NCBI GenBank assembly: GCA_023132915.1
Contig: JAGLXM010000105.1
Coordinates: 1 to 39,784, forward strand
Length of the DNA: 39,784 nucleotides
Reading direction: 5' to 3'
DNA from: Candidatus Bipolaricaulota bacterium
GTDB taxonomy: Bacteria; Bipolaricaulota; Bipolaricaulia; UBA7950; UBA9294
Shown: positions 7,774 to 16,182 of the stretch, one piece after another
Layout of the letters: the number at the start of each line of letters is the position of its first letter
How positions within the stretch are numbered: the stretch's first letter is position 1
Position numbers and translations under genes: made by a program
Notes under the pieces: generated by a model
The model's input: only the letters and a program-made list of their open reading frames with translations
What the model was told of the DNA's origin: nothing
Database searches by the model: none

Positions 7774-8784
7774 ATGGAAACACAGCAACCGGAGACAACA
7801 AGCCAGAGGTTGTTGGAAGTCAACGACCTCCATCAGTGGTTCGAGTTGCGCAAGTTCGTGTTCGCTCATGCCGGCTACGTGAAGGCGGTGGATGGCGTCT
7901 CTTTCTCCTTGCCACGCGGCGAAGCGCTTGCCCTCGTGGGGGAAAGCGGATCGGGGAAGACCACGCTGGCGCGTACCGTGCTCGGTCTGCACAAACCTAC
8001 GTCCGGAGACGTGATCTTCGAAGGCCTGCGTCTGAATGACCTTTCGAGGAAGCAGATGCGCAGGTACCGTGCCAATCTCGGCTATGTACAGCAGGATCCT
8101 TACGGCGCATTGCCTCCGTTCATGTCGCTGCGCAACATCCTTGCCGAGCCGATGAAGATTAACGGCATTCGAGACAAGAAGGAACAGGATCGTCGCATTC
8201 GCGTCGTGCTTGAAGAAGTCAAGCTGACACCGGTCTCCGATTTTATCAATAAGTTCCCGCACATGCTCAGTGGTGGACAGCAGCAACGCGCCGTCATCGC
8301 TCGCGCGATGGTGCTCAATCCGAAGCTCATCGCGGCTGACGAGCCAGTGTCGATGCTCGATGCGTCCGTTCGGGTCGAGATCCTCAAGCTCCTCAGACGC
8401 ATCCAGGAAGAGCATAATCTTGCTGTGATCTACATTACACACGATCTGTCTACGGTGCGGTACTTCGCCGAGCGGATCTTCATCATGTATGCGGGTAAGA
8501 CGGTTGAGAAGGCGCCGGTGGAGTCTCTTATCGAGAACCACTTCCATCCTTACACGCAGGCATTGCTCGCTGCGATTCCAGATCCCGATCCGGAGAATGC
8601 CAAGAAATTCCGCGACATTCCCGCGGGAGAACCACCTAGCCTGGTCAATCCTCCCACAGGCTGTCGATTCCACCCCCGGTGCTCAAGGGTTATCAAAGGC
8701 CTGTGCAATGTGAAGGAACCACCGGAGTTCGAGCCCGCGCCGGAACACTACGTGAAGTGCTGGCTCTACCGCAAGGAAGAATGA
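7774..8784 (+). CDS. Peptide-type ABC transporter ATPase, DppF family
   Basis: The protein has Walker A GESGSGKTT, signature MLSGGQQQRAVIARAM, Walker B LIAADEPVSMLD (first Asp position tolerant), the switch region YITHDLS and the HPYTQALLAAIP tail with the cysteine block GCRFHPRC...C...C. It is the second ATPase of the heterodimer. Several in-frame starts exist between 7741 and 7774. AAGGA at 7759-7763 is best spaced for the ATG at 7774, giving METQQPETTSQ; the ATG at 7768 is the alternative. The ribosome site lies inside the end of the upstream ATPase gene, so the two are translationally coupled. Confidence 0.92.
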   Translation: METQQPETTSQRLLEVNDLHQWFELRKFVFAHAGYVKAVDGVSFSLPRGEALALVGESGSGKTTLARTVLGLHKPTSGDVIFEGLRLNDLSRKQMRRYRANLGYVQQDPYGALPPFMSLRNILAEPMKINGIRDKKEQDRRIRVVLEEVKLTPVSDFINKFPHMLSGGQQQRAVIARAMVLNPKLIAADEPVSMLDASVRVEILKLLRRIQEEHNLAVIYITHDLSTVRYFAERIFIMYAGKTVEKAPVESLIENHFHPYTQALLAAIPDPDPENAKKFRDIPAGEPPSLVNPPTGCRFHPRCSRVIKGLCNVKEPPEFEPAPEHYVKCWLYRKEE

Positions 8785-8999
8785 GGGGACTACGAGTCAG
8801 TTCGCTCAACCTGATGATCGGGGGAGGACTGCTCCTAGTGATTGGGGCTGTCTTGCCCTTTCTGATGGTGACTCAGATCATCGAGTCGACCCTTGCACTA
8901 AACTTCGTGTCCGCCATCGCCTCGCTTTTAGGGATGGTGATCGGACTTTACGGTTTGTTCGAGTACTACAGAGCGAGCAAGAAAGGTAGGGGGGGCTGA
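8781..8999 (+). CDS. Small two-helix membrane protein, unknown function
   Basis: The 72-residue product (MRGLRVSSLNLMIGGGLLLV...) has two hydrophobic stretches, about residues 11-30 and 40-60, and a basic C-terminal tail (YYRASKKGRGG), so both ends are likely cytoplasmic. Its ATG overlaps the stop of the upstream ATPase (ATGA), which strongly suggests real coupled translation. A longer in-frame start exists further upstream inside the ATPase gene but is not supported. It resembles small accessory subunits seen at the end of transporter operons but no family is recognised. It may stabilise or regulate the transporter. Confidence 0.6.
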   Translation: MRGLRVSSLNLMIGGGLLLVIGAVLPFLMVTQIIESTLALNFVSAIASLLGMVIGLYGLFEYYRASKKGRGG

Positions 9000-9016
9000 G
9001 CGCTGCCTTTCCTCCT

Positions 9017-9144
9017 TGGTGCGCTAGGCATCTCAAGATGGTCCACCTTGTCCTGTTCTTGGTGGTCGCGATCTTGGTCACCTGTTTGCGTTCAACTTCC
9101 TGGGAGGTTGGGTGCGCGACGTCCTCGACTCGAGACTCAAGTAG
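9017..9144 (+). pseudogene. Frameshifted C-terminal remnant of a DppC-type permease
   Basis: One frame from about 9035 reads KMVHLVLFLVVAILVTC, a terminal membrane segment. The next frame then reads FAFNFLGGWVRDVLDSRLK followed by TAG at 9142-9144, which closely matches the standard DppC ending (FNLLGD-x-LRDxLDPRL). One lost T in the run at 9084-9086 would join the two. Everything upstream of the last membrane segment is missing. The 3' end overlaps the end of the convergent ATPase gene by eight bases. It is the only trace of a further permease here and marks a deletion or rearrangement junction. Confidence 0.6.
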
Positions 9145-10240
9145 CGCCGATACGGTTCGGCCAAGTCCCGGGACGATTCTTCCCGAAGCTGTCGGGAAAG
9201 AGGATTGCTTTGTCCGTGGGGAAACTCACCTTGATCTGCTCGCCTACAGAGAGCACGCTTATCTCCGTGTAACTCGCTCGGATGCGGAGTGAGCCAAGTG
9301 GACTCTCCAGGTGGACAACGGTCGCCTCACCGTGGTACTCTAGCGAGATCACCCTTGCCTGAAGGACGTTGTCACCTCTTTCATCCAGTTGCAGATGCTC
9401 CTCCTTGATAAACAGGGCGACGCGGTCGCCCACAGTCACCGGTGTGCGACAAGCGGAAACGACGAATGTGACATCACCCGCCTGCACCCGGACGGTTCCT
9501 TGCTCGACAGCTGCCACTTTTCCCTCCAGGCGGTTTGTTCGCCCGATGAACGAGGCAACAAACGCGGTTTGCGGCCGCTCATAGGCCTCCTGTGGTGTTC
9601 CGATTTGTTCGATTGCCCCTTCGTTCATGATCACGATCCGGTCGGAGATCGCCAGAGCCTCCTCCTGATCGTGGGTGACGTAGATTGTGGACAAGGCAAG
9701 CTCGCGCTGGATACGGTGAACCTGTGTCCGTAGTGACTCACGCAGCTTGGCGTCGAGGGCGGAGAGAGGTTCATCAAGCAGGAGAATCCGTGGCTGTGGG
9801 GCGAGGGCACGGGCGAGGGCGACCCGTTGACGTTGTCCTGCTGAGAGCTCTGTTGGGCTTCTTTGCTCCAAACCGGCCAGATCCACCATCTCCAATAGCT
9901 CTTGCACTCTCGCTCTCTTCTCAATTCCACGACGGAAACGCAACCCATAGACAACGTTTTGTTTTACACTCATGTGGGGGAACAAGGCATAGCTCTGGAA
10001 TACCATACCCACACGGCGTCGCTCCGGCGGGTCTGAAAGGACACTTCTACTATCAAAGAGGATATCACCGGCATCTGGTTGTTCGAACCCCGCGATTAAC
10101 CTTAGCGTCGTCGTCTTTCCACAACCGGAGGGGCCAAGCAGGGTCAGAAACTCTCCCGGCGAAGCGGTAAAAGAGATCTCCTTCACCGCTACTGTCTCGC
10201 CGAACCTTTTGGTCACTCCTGCAAGTTTTACCTGGACCAT
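9137..10240 (-). CDS. thiQ: ABC ATPase of the thiamine(-type) transporter
   Basis: The 367-residue protein has Walker A GPSGCGKTT, Q-loop MVFQSYALFPHM, signature LSAGQRQRVALARAL (LSAGQ rather than LSGGQ), Walker B ILLLDEPLSALD and switch VTHDQEEA, then a C-terminal TOBE-like regulatory domain from about residue 240. It is longer than enterobacterial ThiQ (about 230 residues) and resembles the PotA/FbpC class. The thiamine role comes from context: it overlaps thiP by 13 bases, and the operon starts with a TPP riboswitch. The last about 15 residues (KNRPGTWPNRIGAT) read through the remnant permease sequence antisense, so the original C-terminus may have been altered. Fe3+ or another small-molecule specificity cannot be excluded. 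Confidence 0.82.
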   Translation of the reverse strand: MVQVKLAGVTKRFGETVAVKEISFTASPGEFLTLLGPSGCGKTTTLRLIAGFEQPDAGDILFDSRSVLSDPPERRRVGMVFQSYALFPHMSVKQNVVYGLRFRRGIEKRARVQELLEMVDLAGLEQRSPTELSAGQRQRVALARALAPQPRILLLDEPLSALDAKLRESLRTQVHRIQRELALSTIYVTHDQEEALAISDRIVIMNEGAIEQIGTPQEAYERPQTAFVASFIGRTNRLEGKVAAVEQGTVRVQAGDVTFVVSACRTPVTVGDRVALFIKEEHLQLDERGDNVLQARVISLEYHGEATVVHLESPLGSLRIRASYTEISVLSVGEQIKVSFPTDKAILFPDSFGKNRPGTWPNRIGAT

Positions 10241-11925
10241 CGCGTTCCTCCAAAGAGCCTCTCCCCGAACCTCTCGATGATGACAAAGGCTCCGGCGGTT
10301 ACCAGAATCAATAGGGAGCTCATCGCACTCGCCCCGCCGAAGGACCTTGCCGCACGAAGGTCGTTGACCACCAGGGGCATCGTCTTTAGCCCTGGCTGGG
10401 CAAGCATGATCGTTGCGCTCATCTCCCCAAGCGAGATGGCAAAGGCAAAGATCGCCCCTACCAACAGTCCCCGGCGGATCAGAGGCAACTCGATGTCGCG
10501 GAACGCTTGCAATCTGGTTGCTCCGAGGCTCCGTGCGGCCTCGACCAGACCCTGCTTCAACCCTTCAAGAACGGGCACGACAGCGCGGATGACGAAGGGA
10601 TAGGCCAATATGGAGTGGGCTAAGACAATGGCAAGCCATCCACTCCCAAGCTCAAGCGGCGGGCGAAGAAAAGCTGAAAGCAGTGCCGCTCCCAGGGCCA
10701 CTGAGGAGACTCCTAGTGAGGCCATTACCAAAGTGTCGAATAAGCGCCGCCCGCGAAAGCGGTATCGCGCGATGACAAAGGCAATCGGCAGCCCCACTAA
10801 GCTTGCGAGTCCCATCGCCGATAAGCCTAGCTGGAGACTGTTGACCACCGAACGTAGAGGTGCTGCCCCGATTAGTGCCTCGTATTGTGACTGGAAGATA
10901 TAGGAATACCAATGAAGCGTGAAGACCGTCCGTCCTGCCCACTCACGGGTGATCGAGTCGTAGAAGACACTCGCCATCGGCCCGAGGAAGAGAAGGCCGC
11001 TTATTCCGATGAAGAGCCACACGATACCCTTTCCCAAAGTGAATCGGCGGAGGAGTGGGACTGTCGAGCGGCTATAGGTTACTTCTACCTCGCGGGTGAA
11101 ACGCCCTTCAAGCAGGATGTAACCGTATGTGAAGAGCAAAGATAGCGCAATTTGGATGATCGCCAGCGCCGCGCCAAGCTTGTGCTGGTAGAGGACGATG
11201 AACTGGGTGTAGATCTCAACCTCGATGGTGGAAAACCTTGCTCCGCCAAGTGCAAGGACGATGGGGAAGCTCAAGAAGCAGAAGATGAACGCAAGTGCCG
11301 CGCCGGTCATCAAGCCCGGTAAGAGCAGCGGGAGAGTCACCTCGAAGAATCGCCGTATTCTCCCCGCGCCAAGGGCTTGGGCGCTTTCCTCGTAGGCTGG
11401 GTTAAGCCGCTCCCACTGGGCGTGGACCATCCTCGTGATGATCGGGGCATTATAGAAGGCATGGGCCAGGACGATCCCCTTGAGGGAGTAAAGAAGCCTG
11501 AGCGGCGGGCCCTTAAGGCCGAAAAGTCCCATCAACAACTGGTTGAGGTGGCCATTGTTTCCGAAGAAGAGGATGAACCCAACTGCAACGGTGATCGAGG
11601 GGAGAACAAAGGGAACGATGGTGAGCGAGCGTAGGGTCTCCTTTAGAGGGAATTGATAGCGGGTGAAGATGTAGGCCCAGGGAAGACCGATGATCATCGC
11701 CAACAGAGTGCTCAACAAGGCCTGCTCAGCCGTGAAGAGGATCACATGGCGAAAGTAAGGCTCAGCGAAGACCTCCCCGATGTACTTAAGGGTGAGATGA
11801 CCCTCCTCCACTACCCCCTCCTGAAAGAGACGCAGGAGGGGGTAATAGAAGATGAGGACTAAAAAAGCCAGTGGAGCGGCGATGAGCGCCGCGCGGCCAA
11901 ATCTTTTGATCCTAGCCTCCCACAA
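10228..11925 (-). CDS. thiP: Thiamine(-type) ABC transporter permease, two fused pore domains
   Basis: This 565-residue integral membrane protein contains about twelve membrane segments in two BPD_transp_1 halves. Each half has an EAA-type loop: YEESAQALGAGRIRRFFEVT near residue 180 and VEAARSLGATRLQAFRDIE near residue 465. The double-permease layout is that of ThiP/FbpB (536 residues in Escherichia coli ThiP). No ATG is available near the N-terminus; a TTG at 11925 (TTG TGG GAG) after GGAG is the likely start and overlaps thiB by 14 bases. It forms the pore for thiamine or a thiamine precursor with the ATPase encoded next. Confidence 0.85.
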   Translation of the reverse strand: MWEARIKRFGRAALIAAPLAFLVLIFYYPLLRLFQEGVVEEGHLTLKYIGEVFAEPYFRHVILFTAEQALLSTLLAMIIGLPWAYIFTRYQFPLKETLRSLTIVPFVLPSITVAVGFILFFGNNGHLNQLLMGLFGLKGPPLRLLYSLKGIVLAHAFYNAPIITRMVHAQWERLNPAYEESAQALGAGRIRRFFEVTLPLLLPGLMTGAALAFIFCFLSFPIVLALGGARFSTIEVEIYTQFIVLYQHKLGAALAIIQIALSLLFTYGYILLEGRFTREVEVTYSRSTVPLLRRFTLGKGIVWLFIGISGLLFLGPMASVFYDSITREWAGRTVFTLHWYSYIFQSQYEALIGAAPLRSVVNSLQLGLSAMGLASLVGLPIAFVIARYRFRGRRLFDTLVMASLGVSSVALGAALLSAFLRPPLELGSGWLAIVLAHSILAYPFVIRAVVPVLEGLKQGLVEAARSLGATRLQAFRDIELPLIRRGLLVGAIFAFAISLGEMSATIMLAQPGLKTMPLVVNDLRAARSFGGASAMSSLLILVTAGAFVIIERFGERLFGGTRWSR

Positions 11926-12943
11926 TGACTCCGGCCCACTCCAGCAGCCAGCGGTCGAGGTTCCCCCCTATCCGTTCTGCGGGTATCATTACCGGATCAG
12001 GCGGAAATACCGCGTTCTGGTAGAAAAGAACCGGTAGCAAGGTCTCCCGATTAGCGGGGAACATCCATTCCGTAGTGGAAATCATCTCTTGGACTTCGGA
12101 TGAGAGGACGAAGTCCAATAGCTCCTTACATAGCCCCTGCTGCTTTGTCCCCTTGACGATTCCCATAAGGTAGATACTGCGATAGCCCTGGCTGTTCAGC
12201 AGCATGATCTTATAGCGTGTGCTCCCTTCTTCGATTACCGAATAGGCGGTATCTGTCGAGAAACTGACCACGATTGGCGCCTCGCGAGCGAGGAAGAGGT
12301 CATAGGCTGCACTCCAGCCTTGTGTGATGGTGAGGACGTTCGGTAAAAGCTTGCGCCAATAATCAAGATAGCCTGGGTCGCCGTATTGATGGATGGTCCA
12401 CAGTAGGAAGGCAAGGCCCACCGAGGAGGTTCGGGGATCCTCCAGGATCAACATCTTCTTGTACTTTGGGTCAAGCAATTGCTCGAAGGTCAGTGGAACA
12501 TCTTCAGCGGCTAGTACCTGACTATCATAGACAAGTGTGATATAGCTATGTTCGTAGGGGATCAACGAATTCGTGGGGTCGATCAATAGATCCTCTCGCA
12601 CCGAGGCGAGGTTGGGAATACCCTCTCCTGTTAAGGGTACGAAAAGGTCTTTACCCCGGGCCATGGAGAGATCCACTGATCCGACTCCGATAAATACGTC
12701 CGCGCCGGGTCTTCCCGCTTCCTGCTCAGTTAATAGCTTGGTTAACATCATTCGTGCGTCCCCGGTAGCGACGAACTGCACGTCCACATCGTGTTCCTTC
12801 TCAAAAGCCTCCTCGATGAACGGTGCCGCACCCCAGGAGGCAAAGCTACTGTAGGTGTAGACAACAAGCTTTTCCGTACCCACGCCAATCACCCCGATCA
12901 CCATCAGGGCGATCAGGATCAGTAGCAGAGATCTTTTTTGCAT
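11912..12943 (-). CDS. thiB: Thiamine(-type) ABC transporter binding protein
   Basis: The protein starts MQKRSLLLILIALMVIGVIGVG, a signal peptide, followed by KLVVYTYSSFASWGAAPFIEEAFEKEH, the usual start of ThiB. It continues as a type-2 periplasmic binding fold with GADVFIGVGSVDLSMA, PYEHSYITLVYD, DPRTSSVGLAFLLW and EWMFPANRET, all familiar in ThiB. The ATG at 12943 is chosen because AAGGAG ends directly before the ATG at 12952 (no spacing), leaving nine bases to the second. It binds thiamine, its phosphates or a related pyrimidine outside the membrane and delivers it to ThiP. The gap to thiL is 17 bases. Confidence 0.87.
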   Translation of the reverse strand: MQKRSLLLILIALMVIGVIGVGTEKLVVYTYSSFASWGAAPFIEEAFEKEHDVDVQFVATGDARMMLTKLLTEQEAGRPGADVFIGVGSVDLSMARGKDLFVPLTGEGIPNLASVREDLLIDPTNSLIPYEHSYITLVYDSQVLAAEDVPLTFEQLLDPKYKKMLILEDPRTSSVGLAFLLWTIHQYGDPGYLDYWRKLLPNVLTITQGWSAAYDLFLAREAPIVVSFSTDTAYSVIEEGSTRYKIMLLNSQGYRSIYLMGIVKGTKQQGLCKELLDFVLSSEVQEMISTTEWMFPANRETLLPVLFYQNAVFPPDPVMIPAERIGGNLDRWLLEWAGVIVGG

Positions 12944-12960
12944 CTTGATCATCTCCTTAT

Positions 12961-13833
12961 TTAGTGTTCGTATCCTCGGTTGGGGAGCTCGTTGCCGTCG
13001 AGGAGAACCCCTCCTTCGGTGACCTTACCGATCACGCTGTAACACACCTCTTTGTCGATGGTAGAGATTAAGCGCTCAGGGAGGGTGAATAGAAGCTCGT
13101 AGTCCTCCCCGCCGAAGAGCAGCGCTTCGGAGTGCTCCGCCGGCGCGAGAACCTCATGCAGATCGGAGATCACAGGGAAGCTAGACTCCTTGATCGCGTA
13201 GCCGACCATGCTCTCGCGTGCAAGCAGGTAAAGCGAGTGGGCCAGGCCATCAGAGATATCGATCATGCTCGTGGCGAGTCCTGCGAGCTTGCATCCCCAA
13301 GCGACTCGGGGTGAGAAACAAAAAAGGGCGTTTGCCCGCTTGAGACTCCCTGCAGCAAACAGATGTAGCGCGGCTTGGGTGCGACCAAGTTCGCCTGTGA
13401 CACACACGAGGTCGCCTAGTTGTGCGCCTTTTCGGAGCACTGGTTGTGTGGCTTCGCCGATCCCCATACCCACCAGGGTCAGCTCCTGATGTCGGTCAAG
13501 ATCTCCCCCTACGAGGAGAGTTCCCGCCTCCTCGCAGCAGGCAATCGCTCCGTTGAGTAGCTCCCTGACGAACTCTTCCTTAAGGTCAGGATCCCCAAGA
13601 GCGAGGAGCACACCGAGGGGCCGTGCCCCCATTGCGGCGAGGTCGGAGAGGGAGACTGCTACCGAGCGCCACCCGATGGTGTATGGGGTCGTCCCGGAAG
13701 GGAAGTCGCTTGTGCGGTGGAGCATGTCTGTGGTGAGAATGAGATTGGTGTCACGAAACGGAAATATCGCTGCGTCATCCCCGGCCCCGGCGATGCGTGT
13801 GCGAATGATCTTTAAGATCTCAGTCTCCCTCAT
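12961..13833 (-). CDS. thiL: Thiamine-monophosphate kinase
   Basis: The 290-residue protein carries the ThiL/PurM-fold signatures: GAGDDAAIF near residue 17, TTDMLHRTSDF, VSLSDLAAMGARPLG, GGDLDRH, TGELGRTQAAL, DISDGLAHSL and GGEDYELLF. ThiL uses ATP to phosphorylate thiamine monophosphate to TPP, the last step of cofactor synthesis. The N-terminus is short (homologues often have 10-15 more residues before GDDAA), but no better start is present. The ATG at 13833 has only a weak ribosome site. Bases around the start codon can pair with CCCTCGCGG at about 13860-13868, which could be the switch that the riboswitch controls. It is the first gene of the thiL-thiB-thiP-ATPase operon. Confidence 0.93.
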   Translation of the reverse strand: MRETEILKIIRTRIAGAGDDAAIFPFRDTNLILTTDMLHRTSDFPSGTTPYTIGWRSVAVSLSDLAAMGARPLGVLLALGDPDLKEEFVRELLNGAIACCEEAGTLLVGGDLDRHQELTLVGMGIGEATQPVLRKGAQLGDLVCVTGELGRTQAALHLFAAGSLKRANALFCFSPRVAWGCKLAGLATSMIDISDGLAHSLYLLARESMVGYAIKESSFPVISDLHEVLAPAEHSEALLFGGEDYELLFTLPERLISTIDKEVCYSVIGKVTEGGVLLDGNELPNRGYEH

Positions 13834-13875
13834 CGCGGGCGACCCGTTCTCTGCTCTGGGCCGCGAGGGATATGT

Positions 13876-13966
13876 GTCACTTCCCTACGCTGGCATTACC
13901 CAGATCAGGTTCGAAGGGTCGAGGTTAAACCTCCTCTCAGCCCAATTGCTTGAGCTCCCCTGATGA
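13876..13966 (-). promoter_or_regulatory. TPP riboswitch (THI element)
   Basis: On the minus strand the conserved blocks appear in order: CAGGGGAGCTC, GGGCTGAGAGGAGG, GACCCTTCGAACCTGAT, then GGGTAATGCCAGCGTAGGGAA. GCTGAGA and the ACCCTT...GAACCTGAT...GTAATGCC...GTAGGGAA core are the TPP-binding elements. About 42 bases separate the aptamer from the thiL start codon. It should switch off the downstream thiamine kinase and transporter genes when TPP is abundant. Confidence 0.96.
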
Positions 13967-13970
13967 GATT

Positions 13971-13999
13971 ACTATACTCCTGTCGCAGATTTGGATCAA
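13971..13999 (-). promoter_or_regulatory. Promoter of the thiamine operon
   Basis: TTGATC (13999-13994), 17 bases, TATAGT (13976-13971) on the minus strand directly upstream of the TPP riboswitch. Transcription would start at about 13964, at the first paired bases of the aptamer. Confidence 0.75.
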
Positions 14000-14606
14000 G
14001 CTCGCAAAGATAGGATGGTCGCTATTATCGCCAACCACTGCTTTTCAACTTCGGTGCAGAGATAACAAAAACGGAGGTAGCGTCGGAGTTTATCTCCGAC
14101 GTTGGGCGGGGCACCTCCCCGACGTTAAGGTGGCACTTCCCGGGTAGGAATAAGGGCAATGGTTGTCTTTGCCCGACGTCGACAACCGAACATCGCTGGC
14201 AGAGCTCTTTGGCTTGGTACCAACTAATAGCGGCGAATCTTCGCTTTCCTCCCCTTAAGCTCGCTTAAGGGTATAAAGCGGAGGCTCTTTATGAATAGGG
14301 GCTCCTCGCTGCTTTAAGTGGGTAGCCAGATGTTAGGCTTACCTACAGTCTTGTAATAAGGAAACCAGGAATCCACCGAGAAGGGACAAGACCGCAGTTC
14401 CGCAACAAGGAAGCAGGAAGTTGATCCTTTTCCTGGTCTCCTGGCTTCCTAAGAACTCAAAAGGCTGCGGTCCAAGCCGGTAACCTGAAATCGGGCTTGC
14501 TTACGCGGGAGCATCTCTTGACAGGTTGCCCACACTAAATAGCGAAGAGCCTGAATAGGGAACCGCAAGAATAGGCCCCCAAGCGATCTTTTAGGTACTT
14601 GTCGTT
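14000..14606. other. Gene-free, hairpin-rich intergenic region
   Basis: About 600 bases without a credible gene on either strand, but with many perfect inverted repeats. CGTCGGAG/CTCCGACG (14081-14101, 5-base loop) is followed by CGGGG/CCCCG (14107-14121), GGTTGTC/GACAACC (14161-14187), GCGAA/TTCGC (14232-14243) and CCCTTAAG/CTTAAGGG with a CTCG tetraloop (14252-14271). GTCTTGT (near 14350) can pair with ACAAGAC, while GACCGCAG beside it pairs with CTGCGGTC about 70 bases later; these two pairings overlap and exclude each other. GGAAACCAGGAA matches TTCCTGGTCTCC as a further arm. CCGACGT occurs three times between 14098 and 14181. It may be a structured RNA or a decayed mobile element. Confidence 0.5.
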
Positions 14607-15674
14607 CTACGACGGGATGAAGTCGGTTCTCTCGTCGATTCTTACCACCGTGTGAGCGATCAGTCGGGCGATGTTCTCAAGGTCGCCTAGGTGCACGATC
14701 TCGCATGGTGAGTGCATGTAGCGATTGGGGACGGATATCAATCCTGTTGCCACCCCGGCGCGGGTGAGTTGGATGGCGTTGGCGTCGGTTCCAGTTCCCC
14801 GTGGAGCTCCCTCGATCTGGTAAGGGATCTTCTTCTCCTTGGCCGTCTCCACGAACAGCTTGAATAGCTTCGGATTGATGTTCGGGCCACGGGCGATAAT
14901 CGGTCCCTTTCCCATCGTTACCTCGCCGACCTTCTTCTTCTCTTTATCCATCCCCGGTGTATCAGTGGCGAAACCGACATCGACAGCGATCCCCACCTGT
15001 GGATCGATCCCAAATGCACTGGTGCGTGCTCCGCGCAGGCCGACCTCCTCTTGCACAGTCGCTACGGCGTACACAGACGCCTTGGGGTTCATCGCAGCGA
15101 CGAGACGCGCCGCCTCCAGGACGAGGAACGCCCCCACTCGGTCGTCAAACCCACGAGATACGACAAGGTCATTTCGCAACTCAGCGAACGAGTAGTCGAG
15201 CACGGCTGGGTCCCCGATCTCTACAAGGGAGGCCACATCTTCTTTGTCCTTCGCTCCGATGTCGATCCATAGATCCTCAATCTTGACGACCTTCTTGCGC
15301 TCTTCCTCTTCTAGCAGGTGGATCGGTTTTCGCCCGATTACTCCGAGGATCGGTCCCGTTATCCCTTGAATCCAGACCCGCTGGCCGGGGAGGACTTGCG
15401 GGTCCCAGCCACCGATACCGGCGAAGGACAGGTAGCCGTTATCATCGATGTAGGTAATCATTAGGCCAATCTCATCGGCATGCCCGGCGAGCATCACCCG
15501 CGGGGTTCCGTCCTCGTTCACAACGGCGAACGAGTTGCCGTGTGAATCGGCCCAGGTTCGCTCGGCGAACCGGTCCGCCTCCTCCCGCCAGACATGGGAG
15601 ATCTCCTCCTCGAAACCTGACGGGCAGACCGTCTCCATACACCGACGCAGAAATTCCACTCTCTCTTTCTCCAT
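14607..15674 (-). CDS. M42-family aminopeptidase (glutamyl aminopeptidase/cellulase M type)
   Basis: The 355-residue protein carries the full M42 set: the first metal histidine in LAGHADEIGLM (near residue 65), bridging Asp in GFDDRVGA, the catalytic pair in VQEEVGLRGA, a metal Asp in AVDVG and the final His in RYMHSPCEI. GTGTDANAIQL is also typical. M42 enzymes form cytoplasmic dodecameric tetrahedral shells that trim N-terminal residues from short peptides using Zn or Co. A TAATG context and GGAGGCGTA precede the ATG at 15674. It stands alone on the minus strand and could finish breakdown of peptides brought in by either transporter. Confidence 0.92.
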   Translation of the reverse strand: MEKERVEFLRRCMETVCPSGFEEEISHVWREEADRFAERTWADSHGNSFAVVNEDGTPRVMLAGHADEIGLMITYIDDNGYLSFAGIGGWDPQVLPGQRVWIQGITGPILGVIGRKPIHLLEEEERKKVVKIEDLWIDIGAKDKEDVASLVEIGDPAVLDYSFAELRNDLVVSRGFDDRVGAFLVLEAARLVAAMNPKASVYAVATVQEEVGLRGARTSAFGIDPQVGIAVDVGFATDTPGMDKEKKKVGEVTMGKGPIIARGPNINPKLFKLFVETAKEKKIPYQIEGAPRGTGTDANAIQLTRAGVATGLISVPNRYMHSPCEIVHLGDLENIARLIAHTVVRIDERTDFIPS

Positions 15675-15755
15675 TACGCCTCCTCTCTTAAGCGTGGATA
15701 AGAGCTTAACCGCTCTTGTACGAAGCGTCCACGGTCAAATAGGACCAGGGAGCCC

Positions 15756-16103
15756 TCAGCATGTGAGGTGCAAGCAGCAGGCGACCTGTTCCCCCTTCTC
15801 GACAAGCTCATCGTATGCCTCCACCGCCTTGCCTGTCTTGTAGGCAACAAGGGTGACTCCTTGAGCTGCCAAAGAAGCGACTATCCCCTGTGGGATTGCC
15901 AGTCCTCCGAAGGTGCCGGTTCCCACAACGATGACACGCGGATGGTGAGCAATAGCCCACTTTAGGTCCTCGACGTGGAGGCAGTGCCCCTCTTGCCGTA
16001 TCCATGGAGAGAGGATCTCCTCTTCAAACACAATTAGGTCGTGCCTATACGTACAATCGTCAACCTTAATGTGTCCAAAGGAATAATCGCTCAGACAACC
16101 CAT
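15756..16103 (-). CDS. Mth938-type (DUF498/NDUFAF3-like) domain protein
   Basis: The 115-residue protein matches the Mth938 domain from end to end: FGHIKVDDCTYRHDLIVFEE at the start, PRVIVVGTGTFGGLAIPQ in the middle and the C-terminal helix KTGKAVEAYDELVEKG. In bacteria and archaea the family has no settled function; mitochondrial NDUFAF3 assists assembly of respiratory complex I. The start ATG at 16103 follows AGGGG. An 81-base gap separates it from the M42 gene and it may be in the same transcript. No obvious partner is visible. Confidence 0.82.
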   Translation of the reverse strand: MGCLSDYSFGHIKVDDCTYRHDLIVFEEEILSPWIRQEGHCLHVEDLKWAIAHHPRVIVVGTGTFGGLAIPQGIVASLAAQGVTLVAYKTGKAVEAYDELVEKGEQVACCLHLTC

Positions 16104-16182
16104 ACCCCTATTCTACCCATACAGTAACCCCAGCCAAACCTTAAGAATAAGAAGCGCTCACTCCTCGCCGCCACCTCTTCCA

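Noticed and set aside
7750-8673. A 307-codon open frame on the minus strand
   Set aside because: It is antisense to a clear DppF-type ATPase with all motifs, so it is a codon-composition shadow.
9038-9292. Plus-strand frame across the convergent junction as an intact small protein
   Set aside because: Only the first part resembles a permease end; the rest is antisense to the ATPase gene.
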